NCBI RefSeq assembly: GCF_011386835.1 | Contig: NC_088792.1 | Location: 236,102,394 to 236,166,393 of the forward strand | Source of the DNA: Chrysemys picta bellii | Lineage: Eukaryota; Chordata; Testudines; Emydidae | DNA: 64,000 nt | Direction of reading: 5' to 3' | Part shown: positions 23,885 through 33,725 of the stretch, piece after piece | Numbering within the stretch: the first letter of the stretch is position 1 | Layout of the letters: each line of letters starts with the position of its first letter | Notes under the pieces: model-generated | Seen by the model: only the letters and a program-made list of their open reading frames with translations | Databases searched by the model: none | Told to the model about the DNA's origin: nothing | Program-made: the position numbers and the translations under genes

Positions 23885-24177
23885 TATGTCTACACTACTG
23901 TAGTAAGTCAACCCAAGTTACGTTACTCCAGCTACATGAATAAAGTAACTGGAGTTGGTGTAGCTTAGGTCGACTTACTACAGTGTCTACGCTGCGCTGG
24001 GTCGATGGGAGACACTCTCCTGTTGACTTACCTTACTCTTCTCATTCAGGGTGGAGAACTGGGGTCAACCAGAGAGCGATCCGCCATCAATTTGGTGGGT
24101 CTTCACTAGACCTGCTAAATCAACCCCTGGTGCATCGATTGCCAGAGCGTCAATCCGGCTGTACTGTAGACATAGCC
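23885..24177. mobile_element. MITE with TATGTCTACACTAC ends
   Basis: Left end TATGTCTACACTACTGTAG and right end CTGTACTGTAGACATAGCC are inverted copies. Internal GTCGACTTA and GGTCGAT motifs and palindromic organisation match a MITE abundant in turtles and crocodilians (Chompy-like; name from memory, unverified). Its last 63 bp were copied to 25799-25861. Confidence 0.7.
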
Positions 24178-24371
24178 TGAGCAGCCTCCAGTGGAAAAGG
24201 GAACATGATGCAGGGGGCTGATGTGAGACTTGTCAGGAATAGATGCAGAGAGAAAATGACAGGCACAGAACTCTAGAGAAGTGACTATCAGAGCTCCTGT
24301 ATGAAACTGGAGAAAAGCCTGTTGAGAGTCTTTGGATTAAGCGTAGAGGTGAGATAAACGAGAGTGGTGTT

Positions 24372-24985
24372 GTGGTGGGCATCTGCTATAGACCACCAGA
24401 TCAGGAGAATGAGGTAGACAAGGCTTTCTTTGGACAACTAACAGAAGTTTCCAGATCACAGTCCTGGTTCTCATGGGGGACTTCAATCACCCTGACATCT
24501 GCTGGGAGAGCAATACAGCAGTGCACAGACAACCCAGGAAGTTTTTGGAGAGTGTTGGGTACAACTTCCTGGTGCAAGTGCTGGAGGAACCAACTAGGGG
24601 CCATGCTCCTCTTGACCTGCTGCTCACAAGCAGGAGACAATTGGTAGGAGAAGTAGAAGTGGGTGGCAACCTGGGCAGCAGTGACCATGAGATAGTCAAG
24701 TTTAGGATTCTGACAAAAGGAAGAAAGGAGAGTAGCAGAATACGGACCCTAGACTTCAGGGAAGTGATGGGCAGGATCCCCTGGGAGGCTAATATGAGGG
24801 GGAAAGGAGTAGAGTACAGCTGGCTGTATTTTAAAGAAGCCTTATTGGGGATGCAGGAACAAACCATCCTGATGTGCAGAATAGCAAATATGGCAGGCGA
24901 CCAGCTTGGCTTAACAGTGAAATCTTCGGTGAGCTTAAACACAAAAAAGAAGCTTACAAAAGTGGAAACTTGGACAGATGACTAA
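24372..24985 (+). pseudogene. CR1 apurinic-type endonuclease domain remnant
   Basis: This domain would nick genomic DNA for target-primed reverse transcription. A 170-codon open stretch at 24473-24985 holds the catalytic-type blocks MGDFNHPDICWE (the GDFN asparagine motif) and LGSSDHEIVKF (the SDH histidine motif), with LLLTSRRQLVGEVEVGGNLG between them. The start of the domain (MVGICYRPPDQE) lies in another frame at 24372-24410, so a frameshift separates the two. It is the only endonuclease-bearing CR1 copy in the window. Confidence 0.85.
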
Positions 24986-25798
24986 GCGGGAGTATAAAAT
25001 TATTGCTCTTGCATGCAGGGATGTAATCAGGAAGGCCAAAGCACAACTGGAGTTGCAGCTAGCAAGGAATGTGAAGGGTAAAAAGAAGGGTTTCTACAGG
25101 TATGTTAGCGACAAGAGGGTGGTCATGGAAAGTCTGGGACCCTTAATGAATGGGGGAGGCAATCTAGTGACAGATGATGTGGAAAAAGCTGAAGTACTCA
25201 ATGCGTGTGATTTTCTTTTTCTCCCCCCCCCTCAGTCTTCACAGACAAGGTCAGCTCCCAGACTGCTGCACTGAGCAGCACAGTATGGGGAGGAAGTGAG
25301 CAGCCCTCAGTGGTGAAAGTGCATTGCATCCGAGGGTGCTGAAGGAGTTGGCTGATGTGATTGCAGAGCCATTGGCAATTATCTTTGAAAACTCATGGTG
25401 ATTGGGGGAGGTCCTGGACGATTGGAAAAAGGCAAATTTAGTGCCCATATTTTAAAAAGGGAAGAAGGAGAATCCAGGGAACTACAGACCAGTCGGCCTC
25501 ACCTCTGTACCCAGAAAAATCATGGAGCAGCCAGGTCCTCAAGGAAGAATCCCATGCACTGCTATAGGCTGGGGACCAACTGGCTAAGCAGCAGTTCTGC
25601 AGAAAAGGACCTGGGGATTACAATGGACAAGAAGTTGGATATGAGTCAGCAGTGTGCCCTTGTTGCCAAGAAGACTAATGGCATATTGGGCTGCATTAGT
25701 AGGAGCATTGCCAGCAGATCAAGGGAAGTGATTATTCCCCTCTATTCGGCACTGGTGAGGCCACAGCTGGAGTATTGCATACAGTTTTGGGCCCCCCA

Positions 25799-25911
25799 CT
25801 AAATCAACCCCTGGTGCATCGATTGCCAGAGCGTCAATCCGGCTGTACTGTAGACATAGCCTGAGCAGCCTCCAGTGGAAAAGGGAACATGATGCAGGGG
25901 GCTGATGTGAG
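25799..25911 (+). repeat. 113-bp exact copy of 24115-24227
   Basis: Identical to the segment 1,684 bp upstream, covering the right end of the TATGTCTAC MITE plus 50 bp beyond it. The insertion is bounded by a 22-bp direct repeat, TTGCATACAGTTTTGGGCCC plus CC, at 25775-25796 and 25914-25935. It sits within the CR1 YCIQFWAP codons. Confidence 0.93.
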
Positions 25912-25939
25912 TTTTGCATACAGTTTTGGGCCCCCATCA

Positions 25940-26435
25940 TGGTATTTTGGTCAAGTTTTTTAGATGATTTCCCTGACAGCATTATGCATTACTGCTTAGT
26001 CAAAACAAATTAGACTCCGTACTGCTAGCTTGGATTTGATATATTTTCTGATATAACCGTGTATGCTAACCTGTCAAGTAAACACTAAACATATGCTAGT
26101 TTGGCCAATAAGTTATGTATTTTGAATCTGATCCACATGTCACCTCATAATTTCTATTTCAATGTGATTGCTAAGAAACTTGACATGCTCATATGCCACT
26201 TTATTATGTGACTGTTGCTAGTTCATCGGTCATTATAACCTAATTAGTGGTAAGTGATAGCAGCAGCCTCTGAGGAGTGTAAAACTATTTCACACACAAT
26301 TATCTACTTTGCCTGCTTTTAGTAGAAAAAATATCCTTCTATTTTGTGCATTGGCCTCACTAGCCTAGTACAATATGAATTGTGCATGTGTGGAATGCTT
26401 CCATTCTGTGGGCTGTAGTACTTTGGTACAGTTTG
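25940..26435. other. Unassigned non-coding DNA
   Basis: AT-rich, with no recognised feature. Confidence 0.4.
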
Positions 26436-26439
26436 GTTG

Positions 26440-26565
26440 TTGGCTTTAGTGTGCGGGTGCTGGGTGGTGTTGGTGGCCTGTAATATACAGGATGTCAAAC
26501 TAGATGATCTGGTGGCCCCTTCTGGCATTAAACTTGAACTCTATGATTCAGTAAAATATACCAGG
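26440..26565 (+). mobile_element. CR1 3'-terminal fragment
   Basis: GGTGGCCTGTAATATACAGG, ATGTCAAACTAGATGATCTG, TGGCCCCTTCTGGCATTAAA and CTCTATGATT follow the CR1 3' end in order. Confidence 0.8.
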
Positions 26566-26624
26566 CTAAATTCCATGCTGAATCACACCCTTTGCAACCC
26601 TATAAAAGGCAGTAAAGGGTAAAC

Positions 26625-26935
26625 CAGGTGTCTGCAACTTTTCAAAAGTGGTGTGCAGAGTGTTCATTTATTCACTCTAATCTAAGGTTTCGCATGCCAG
26701 TAATACATTTTAACGTTTTTAGAAGGTCTCTTTCTATAAGTCTATAATATATAACTAAACTATTGTTGTATGTAAAGTAAATAAGGTTTTTAAAACGTTT
26801 AAGAAGCTTCATTTAAAATTAAATTAAAATGCAGAGCCCCCCAGACCGGTGGCCAGGATCCGGGCAGCGTGAGTGCCACTGAAAATCAGCTCGCGTGTCA
26901 CATTTGGCACACGTGCCGTAGGTTGCCTACCCCTG
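26625..26935. mobile_element. 311-bp hAT-type element
   Basis: Ends CAGGTGTCTGCAAC and GTTGCCTACCCCTG are inverted repeats (hAT-like, CAGGGGTAGGCAAC type). Flanks GGGTAAAC at 26617-26624 and GTGTAAAC at 26936-26943 agree at 7 of 8 bases, consistent with a slightly decayed 8-bp target duplication. No coding sequence. Confidence 0.85.
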
Positions 26936-27004
26936 GTGTAAACTATGAAATTTGACCCTCTAGTTTGTATGAGGAGTTAATTTTTTCTGGGGGGGTAGAA
27001 TAGT

Positions 27005-27095
27005 GAATTCGAGGTAGGGAATATTCCTGGCTCTGGTTGTATACCAGTTATTTGCTGTGCCACTTTGGGCAAGTGATCCAGGCTGGGATTTTCAA
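27005..27095 (+). repeat. MIR-type SINE 5' fragment
   Basis: CCTGGCTCTGGTTGTATACC and TGCTGTGCCACTTTGGGCAA resemble the MIR tRNA-related and core regions. Confidence 0.5.
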
Positions 27096-27917
27096 AGCTG
27101 ATATGGGGATTTTTCTATACAACACCCATCCTCTTGTATTTGGCTTTATAAATCTCAATCCTGCAAATTTTATATTCCTCAATTTATGCATCAATTAGAT
27201 ACATAACCAAAAATAACAGGTGAACCTTAATTTATGTTAATCAAAAAACAGATTCCTGGATGAAAGTGATAAATAAGTGGTAAAGGTGATAAATATTACT
27301 ATATTGGTAGTCCACTCACATGCCACTGAAACAAGCAAGGTATAGATTAGACTAGGTAGATCACAAGTAGCAAAAAAAGAAAAGGAAAAAAAAAAAGCAA
27401 GACTAGATTTTTGACCTCTACTGAAGAAACCCTTGGAAGACTTCATGATAAAGCAAGGCTCATTTTTGGACTTTTTAGCTATATTTATCTTATCATTTTA
27501 ACAGAAGTGTGACAACAGCGACACTGCTTAATCACTGAACAATCTGGTCCAATCCTACTCTGAAGGTACATCTGATGCATACCAAACAGGAGGCATGTTC
27601 CCTATTTTTAAGTCAAAATGTTGATTCACAAAAGGCTCACATAGTTCATTGCAGCTCAAGAAGGTTAAAAGGTATGTCTGTAATTCTTGGAGCTAGTTTG
27701 AAATGTACCGTTTCACTGAAGCCAAAACATTTTGCTGAGACACATTGGCTTCAACAAAGTTTTAATCAGGAAAAAAGAGAGAGGAAGAGAGAAAAAAATT
27801 GTTCCACATGCTAAATTTGGCTTTGAATGAGGCAGAGCAGGGATTTGAACCTGGATCTTCCACATCACAGGTGCACGCACACACACGTAGGTTTAGGTCC
27901 AAAAATGGACATTTCAA

Positions 27918-28022
27918 CACAATTCTGTTTTTGTCACAACATTCAAAGGCGTTGGTTTTGGTGCCGTGTGTAACTAAAACCAATTTGAAGCTGCGAAAGT
28001 TGCTGCGAAACAGAATTGTCAC
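27918..28022. repeat. Small fold-back repeat
   Basis: ACACAATTCTGTTTTTGTCAC at the left pairs with GAAACAGAATTGTCAC at the right. The arms of about 12 bp (ACAATTCTGTTT) are perfect. A SINE-like patch (GGGATTTGAACCTGGATCTTC) lies just upstream at 27840. Confidence 0.5.
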
Positions 28023-29920
28023 ATCCTCCCGCCAGCTCTGGTAGTTTTACCCCCTGCTAATTGTTTTTACAAGTTGGTATCTATGGAAAATAAAAACTGG
28101 CGAAAAGAAAAGCTTGGATGATGGGTTAAATTTCTACTGAATATTTCCCAGAGCTGAGGTTGAGCAAGTGGATGGGGATGAAATCTGCCGACAAGGCAAG
28201 AAAGGGAGATCGGAGGGGGATGAGGAATTGTCTCTGAGTCACAAAGCCTCAAAGGGCTACCTCCTTGGGAGGGTGCAACTTAGACAGCATCTCTTGCTCA
28301 GGGCTGTGCATAAAAGCTAAAAGCACAATCTAGCCCAAAGTAATAGAAACTCCAGTTGCAACAACATAGTTAAGGCAGCAGCTCAACTCCTATTTATAAG
28401 GCCTACATCAGCCATACTGTATAGCTTTGGCAAGAATTCTCCTTTTGGACTGAAAATTGGCATTCTTGAGTTCAAGGCGATTTTTTCCCTCCAGTTTGAA
28501 GGAAATTGGTTAAAAATGTTTGTGGTAGAGCTAAGTAAATATAGCGTAGATTAAAATGTTAACAAGATCCCATCTTTTTTTCAGTGCACCTATAGCTTGA
28601 AAATATCTTTTTATTAAAACAAAAACAAAACTTTAATTTTATATAAACTTAAAACTCTTTATATACTCCCTGGCAATGATTATATGACTGATTTAACTCC
28701 CACACATAACCACAGGGAGAAGCTGTCAGCACTCCCACACTCCAAGTCACTGGGCCACTGCTACTTCTTTGTACTTCTCCCAGTGAAGGAGGTCAGAAGT
28801 TGGATGTCACTTGTAGGCCCTGAAACAAAGGGCCCTGGAGAGACATGCCTACTTTTTTGCACTGGAGAGGGATTCAGAGAAAAGACTCTTCCTCACCCCT
28901 TGCCTGTAAGTCCAAGGCAGTGAGCCTAAAGCCACTGCCTTTCAGCAGTAGCTTTGTCTTAAGTCTGATCCTCTTTGCTCCCCTCAGAGGTAGCATAGAG
29001 TAAATGGTGTTGTGCTTCTTTTCCAGTGGCAGAATCTGCAATGTAGTTACTTAAAAAAAAAATCAGCACTTTCTAACAGTTAACCACCAAGTGATATCTG
29101 ATATAACCTAGTTATTCTCTATAGGATGATGTGGTCTCTGTCATCAAACGCTGATTTATTTTTAATGGTGGTAACTGCATGTCAGGGCAGAACCTTTGCA
29201 CATATATTTTACAAGGGTTAGACACACAGAGACAGAATATTTTTTTTTACCCCTTGTACCAGGAAGGAGAGGGAGGGCAGTGTCTTCCCTGAGCCTGATG
29301 GGATTTAAAAGGAAATGGCAAAGAAATCCAAGGAAAAAGATGGAAAATCATGGAAACCTTGTTCACCACAGTTTGAATCTCTGCACCTATAATGAATACA
29401 AATACCATGGGTATGACTATCAAATCTTCCTACTTCTGAAATGTTCTCACATCCAAGAAAAAATATCCACTTGTGAGTTCCTTTATATCTTTTAAAATTA
29501 TACAAAATGTCATTTGTTTTTACAAGGAAGGTATTAAAGGCCTTAAATTGCAAATATTAAAAAAACCAGTCTTGGTTAGAATCCTACCAAGAATCCTCCT
29601 CTTCTATGACCTGTGTGGGCACACTCTGGACAGCTGCTACTCCTCTATCATTTAAGGTAAATACAACATAATCTTAGTCAAAAGCAGCAAAAAGCGAAAC
29701 CCTCACATGTTAATGGCAATCCTGTAAGTCTTTTCACTGTGTGAATCTATTTCTCTGTTATCAGTATTGTTTGTGCCATATATAGTTTACAGTATACGGT
29801 CAGTTCAGAAGGAATTATGCCAGTGCAGCTGTACCAGCAGGTGATAGGTCCTCCCCAGTGGAAGGATTAGTGCTTCCAAGTCACAATCCCTCAACTACTT
29901 CCAGAGAGTGTAATGAGTGT
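28023..29920. other. Unassigned non-coding DNA
   Basis: No repeat family or coding motif recognised. Confidence 0.4.
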
Positions 29921-29924
29921 GCAT

Positions 29925-30012
29925 GCCTCTCTATTGTTACTTGTATTACTGTAGGGCCTTGAAGTTCCAACCAGGTCAGGACTCCATTGTGCTGTACAGA
30001 CATACAGTAAAA
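29925..30012 (-). repeat. L2-like LINE 3'-end fragment, reverse strand
   Basis: Forward strand TTGTTACTTGTATTACTGTA, GGGCCTTGAAGTTCC and CTCCATTGTGCTGTACAGAC match the reverse complement of an abundant sauropsid LINE tail. A forward copy is at 58590-58682. Confidence 0.5.
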
Positions 30013-31143
30013 GTTCCTGCTTAAAAAAAGGTGGTGCAATATGTGTTCTCTGTGTGACTGGCATCGGTGGAGGCCTCCGGGGAATGGATTCGTCTGCCCC
30101 AAGAGAGGCTGGCCCTTCTGCACTCTCTCTGCCCTCCCTTGTCCTGTGGCAGCACAGCTTCTTCAGGAGTCAAGCTGTTATTGGGCAGTCACCTTTTACG
30201 TATTTCCCAACCTCCCTCTCTAAGAGGGCGGGGGAGTGGGATGAGGACAGCACATCACCTGAGTTCTAGAAATTTTAAAGGGTATTAGAAAGCATTTGCT
30301 TGAAATAATACTTTACCGTTAATGTTAGCATTGATTTAGGCTGGAAATCATAGAAATGTTTCAAATGCTGTGTGCTTTATGAAGCCTTTCTGTAGGGATT
30401 GGGAGGAATTTAAAAAAAAAATCAAACAAGGAAACTTAAAGTTAAAAAGTCTTCTGTTTCCCTAAGACTTCAAAGCAGCGCAGCACACTTGTTATTGCTC
30501 ATGATTTCATTCTTCTCACTGAATGGTTCATATGGCTATGAGAACTGAGAGTGCTTCTTGGCTACATCTGCTATTTGAGCCATATTGCCCTTAGCTCAGA
30601 TAAGCAGCAAATCAGCAGGGGGAAAACAACACTAGTCTGTCCCAGTGTCAGCTCTTTCTAATTTAACTTCCTTACACTGAGTATAGATGGCAGGGGACAC
30701 ACCTTGGTTATATGAAATCACATCACAGGGCTATTATTAATTAAATGAATACCGTTACTACTAACACACCTTTTAAGTTTTGAAAGCATTGTTTGTCAAT
30801 TATATAGGACTTTGCATCCCGAGAAGGCTTCCCAGTGCATTCAGTGAACAGTAAATAACTACATAGTGAATTGATTCTGTATCCCGTTCACACTGTCATG
30901 GTTGTGTTGGGTCTACAGGGCTAAGAGGAGAAAAAAATGGATAATTATCACTAAAGATAGCAGATGTGACTTTGCATACACACAGGCAACAGATCTGATG
31001 AGTAAGAAAGTGTCATATTCCATAGTCTCCTTACAGAATGGAGCTAGTTAATCATGTCTTCCATTACAACCCCATGCAAATCCCTGTCGTCTCTCAATTT
31101 TTGCTTTCCCCTTAGAGTAGTCATGTATATAGATGTAATCAAT
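30013..31143. other. Unassigned non-coding DNA upstream of the pogo-type element
   Basis: A GC-richer patch with several short overlapping frames lies at 30040-30260. No protein family is recognised in it. Confidence 0.4.
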
Positions 31144-31145
31144 TA

Positions 31146-31168
31146 CTGTATTTTCTGGCGTATAAGAC
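31146..31168 (+). repeat. Left terminal inverted repeat of the pogo-type element
   Basis: Begins directly after the TA at 31144-31145. It matches the reverse complement of 33701-33723 at 21 of 23 positions. The two differences are at position 2 (T versus C) and position 12 (T versus C). Confidence 0.93.
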
Positions 31169-31249
31169 TACTTTTTAACCCAGGAAAATCTTCTCAAAAG
31201 TCGGGGGTCGTCTTATACGCCGGGTGTTGTCTTATAGGGCGGGTGCTGA

Positions 31250-31857
31250 AACTTCCGAGCCGGACTGGAGAATCTGCGGTCGCCACATATGGTGGGGGGA
31301 GCTCAAAAACGGCCGCGGCCGCATCCCCGCCCGATGACGAGGTGAGGGGGCGCCTCACCGGGAAGGTGTAAGTGAAGGGCGGAGCAAGCTGCAGGCGTCC
31401 GGGACGCCCGGGGTATGGAAAAAAGAGAGCGGCGCTGTGCCCAGAAAAACACGCCTCTTTCACCCGTCTGGCCCGCCCTTGTATCCTATTACCGTACCTC
31501 CTTCACTGTCTCTCAGATCTCGCACCTGAGGACTGCAGTGAAGCGGCGCAGGCGCGCATGTGCAAGATCTGAGAGGCAGAGAAGGAGGTAATAGGATACA
31601 AGGGAAGGGCCAGACGGGTGAAAGAGGCGTGTTTGCGCTACCGCTCTGATAGTCTTGGAGACAGGGAGGGCTGGGCAGGCAGGGAGAGCTGACCAATCCA
31701 AGCAGGCTTTGTATACAACAACCAGCCAATCGCCGGTAAGGTACATCACTTGCCGTGATTGGCTGGTTGTTGTATACTGGGTACCACATACAGTACAGCA
31801 CCAGTATCTGTACCTGTTCATACAGTATAGCACCAGTACATACAGTACAGTATACAA
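31250..31857 (+). promoter_or_regulatory. GC-rich palindromic leader of the pogo-type element, candidate promoter
   Basis: CpG-rich against an AT-rich background. It holds two inverted repeats. The first pairs 31447-31525 with 31560-31634 (about 75 bp, near perfect, 4-bp indel, loop of about 34 bp). The second pairs 31711-31731 with 31757-31777 (21 bp, exact), with a CCAAT motif in each arm. Short repeats around CAGTACAGCACCAGTA follow at 31790-31850, just before the transposase ATG. Promoter function is inference from position, CpG density and CCAAT boxes; no TATA box is evident. Confidence 0.5.
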
Positions 31858-33210
31858 ATGTCCAATAGTCAAAACCCCATCATGGCTCCACCAGCAAGAA
31901 GAAAGAAATATGAAGCCAGTTTCAAACTTAAAGTTGTAAACTTTGCAATGGAACATAATAACTGCGCTGCTGCAAGACAATATGGAGTAACAGAAAAGAT
32001 GGTTCGGGACTGGAAAGCAAATGAAAAAGCATTAAAGAGTATGCCAAGGGGTAAGTGTGCATTAAGAAGAGGCACTCCACATTGGCCAGAACTCGAAAGA
32101 CATGTAGCAGACATGGTGAATGAGCATCGCCAAAACGGTTATGTAGTGACACGAAATAAAATACATTTGTTTGCACTTCAGTGGGCCAAATCTAACCCAG
32201 ATCGCAGCAACAGATTTAAGGCCACTGTATCCTGGTGTACTAGATTCATGGGAAGGCATAATATGGTACTGAGGCAAAAGATGAAAATTGCCCCAAAATT
32301 ACCTGCAGATCTTGATAGCAAAGTAAATAGTTTCCATCGATACGTAATACAACAGCGCACTAAACATGGCTATGCGTTAAGTAGTATTGGAAATATGGAT
32401 GAAACTCCAATTAATTTTGATATGGTTGGAAATAAAACTGTCCATCAAAAAGGTGAAAAAACAATTTTAATTAAAACAAGAGGACATGAGAAGTCCAGTT
32501 TTACAGTGGTACTAGGATGCACAGCTGATGGCGCCAAACTGAGACCAATGATTATTTTTAAAAGAAAAACAATGCCGAAATTCAAGTTCCCTGTTGGTTA
32601 TTTTGTACATGTGAATGAAAAAGGCTGGATGGATGAAGAAGGGGTAAAGCTATGGCTTGATAATGTATGGAGCAGGCGACCAGGTGGACTTATTCAAAAA
32701 TGTAGTCTACTGGTGTGGGATATGTTCAGGGCTCATTTAACTCCCAGCACCAAGCAAATGCTTGCAAGACTAAACACAGATGCGGCAGTTATTCCTGCAG
32801 GATTGACATCATTGGTACAGCCACTGGATGTGTGCCTAAACAAGCCATTTAAAGATCGCATTCAAGAACAGTGGAATGAATGGATGGTTAGCGGCGAAAA
32901 GTCATTCACAAAAGGAGGAAACATGCGTGCTCCACAGTTGGATGTTTTGTGCAAGTTTGTCATAAAAGCCTGGAATGATATTGATGCAGAAACAGTAATC
33001 AAGTATTTCAAGAAGTGTGGCATATCAAATTCATTAGATGGTATGGAGGACGACTACTTGTGGCAAGATGAAGAGGAAGCCGAAGCTGAGACCACACCAT
33101 CTGATACGGAATTCGATCCATACGATGACTGCCTTACAAATGTATCACAAGATGTCATTGATGTACTTATGATATCAGATGACGAACAGGAGGATTTTGA
33201 AGGCTTTTAA
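31858..33210 (+). CDS. Intact 450-residue pogo/Tigger-type DDD transposase
   Basis: Transposase expected to bind its own terminal repeats and cut and paste the element at TA sites in nuclear DNA. The N-terminus (about 15-70) is a basic helix-turn-helix resembling the Brinker-type DNA-binding domain of POGK (KYEASFKLKVVNFA, then AARQYGVTEKMVRDW). A second CENP-B-like helix-turn-helix follows at about 75-140. The DDE_1 catalytic domain spans about 170-385, with candidate metal-binding aspartates D181 in NMDETP, D288 in LVWDMFRAHL and D324 in VQPLDVCLNKPF. Thirty-five residues separate the last two. The tail from about 397 is strongly acidic, as in related proteins. There is no stop or frameshift. 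The first ATG at 31858 was chosen; ATG at 31882 is an alternative. Whether it is expressed, or domesticated rather than mobile, cannot be told here; the flanking repeats favour a mobile element. Confidence 0.9.
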   Translation: MSNSQNPIMAPPARRKKYEASFKLKVVNFAMEHNNCAAARQYGVTEKMVRDWKANEKALKSMPRGKCALRRGTPHWPELERHVADMVNEHRQNGYVVTRNKIHLFALQWAKSNPDRSNRFKATVSWCTRFMGRHNMVLRQKMKIAPKLPADLDSKVNSFHRYVIQQRTKHGYALSSIGNMDETPINFDMVGNKTVHQKGEKTILIKTRGHEKSSFTVVLGCTADGAKLRPMIIFKRKTMPKFKFPVGYFVHVNEKGWMDEEGVKLWLDNVWSRRPGGLIQKCSLLVWDMFRAHLTPSTKQMLARLNTDAAVIPAGLTSLVQPLDVCLNKPFKDRIQEQWNEWMVSGEKSFTKGGNMRAPQLDVLCKFVIKAWNDIDAETVIKYFKKCGISNSLDGMEDDYLWQDEEEAEAETTPSDTEFDPYDDCLTNVSQDVIDVLMISDDEQEDFEGF

Positions 33211-33700
33211 AGGGAAACTGTCACGCCAGCAAAACCTGTAAAAATACCGTAGCTTGCAGTTATGATGGGCGTTGCTAACTCGCCAGGGACTTGCCCGGCA
33301 CTTGCTCTCTCTCTCTTGTTTGTTATCTTCCTCCTATCATCATCAGTTCCAGTTTGGTTGACAGCTTAGAAAACAAACAGCATGGCAGCTCCCATGGGTT
33401 TATTGTCTTATCCTTCCTTTCAGCTTTAGAGTGAATTAGGAAAAGTTTAATCCACTTGCACTGTTTTATGTTTACATGTTTGATGACAAACAGCCTTATG
33501 TTTATAAGTGACAGTTTTCCTGCTAAGTACCTGTATGTCATAAGCATTTGAATTAAAATTACCATATTGAAATCAAATCTGATGTTTTTTTAATTTTTTT
33601 TTTTGGTGTGCGTTGGAAGAGGGGTAGTCTTATACGGCGAGTATATCCCAAACTCTATATTTTAACTGGAAAAGTTGGGGGTCGTCTTATACGCCCAGTC

Positions 33701-33723
33701 GTCTTATACGCCGGAAAATACGG
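33701..33723 (-). repeat. Right terminal inverted repeat of the pogo-type element
   Basis: Reverse complement of the left end, followed by TA at 33724-33725. The preceding bases carry two further GTCTTATACGCC-type motifs in tandem (from about 33683 and 33700), so the right end has a denser cluster of the candidate binding motif than the left. Confidence 0.93.
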
Positions 33724-33725
33724 TA

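Larger units (their letters stand above)
24240..25936 (+). mobile_element. CR1 LINE with endonuclease and reverse-transcriptase pieces
   Basis: Order: endonuclease domain (24372-24720: MVGICYRPPDQE, then MGDFNHPDICW and LGSSDHEIVKF), linker (24978-25200: RKAKAQLELQLARNVKGKKK, VTDDVEKAEVLNA), early reverse transcriptase (25335-25530: [37 protein letters not shown]), then a jump past the catalytic core to the thumb (25535-25798: [36 protein letters not shown]). The region holding the FADD loop is deleted. A 113-bp templated copy interrupts the end. Confidence 0.9.
31146..33723 (+). mobile_element. Complete pogo/Tigger-type DNA transposon (POGK-like lineage)
   Basis: The 2,578-bp element is bounded by TA dinucleotides at 31144-31145 and 33724-33725, the target duplication expected of Tc1/mariner/pogo elements. 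Terminal inverted repeats are seen at 31146-31168 and 33701-33723 and agree at 21 of 23 positions; both read inward as C(T/C)GTATTTTC(T/C)GGCGTA and continue TAAGAC. A 12-bp motif, GTCTTATACGCC or a near copy, recurs inside both ends (about 31210, 31230, 33627, 33683, 33700) and may be a transposase-binding site. Between the ends lie a GC-rich, palindrome-rich leader of about 700 bp, one intact transposase frame, and an AT-rich 3' region with an ATTAAA signal near 33552. Nothing else is nested inside it. Family assignment rests on the protein and the TA target; the exact subfamily is inference. Confidence 0.93.

Noticed and set aside
31054..31572. Two 60-105 codon frames in the transposon leader
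   Set aside because: They are in the GC-rich palindromic region, differ in frame from the transposase and show no homology.
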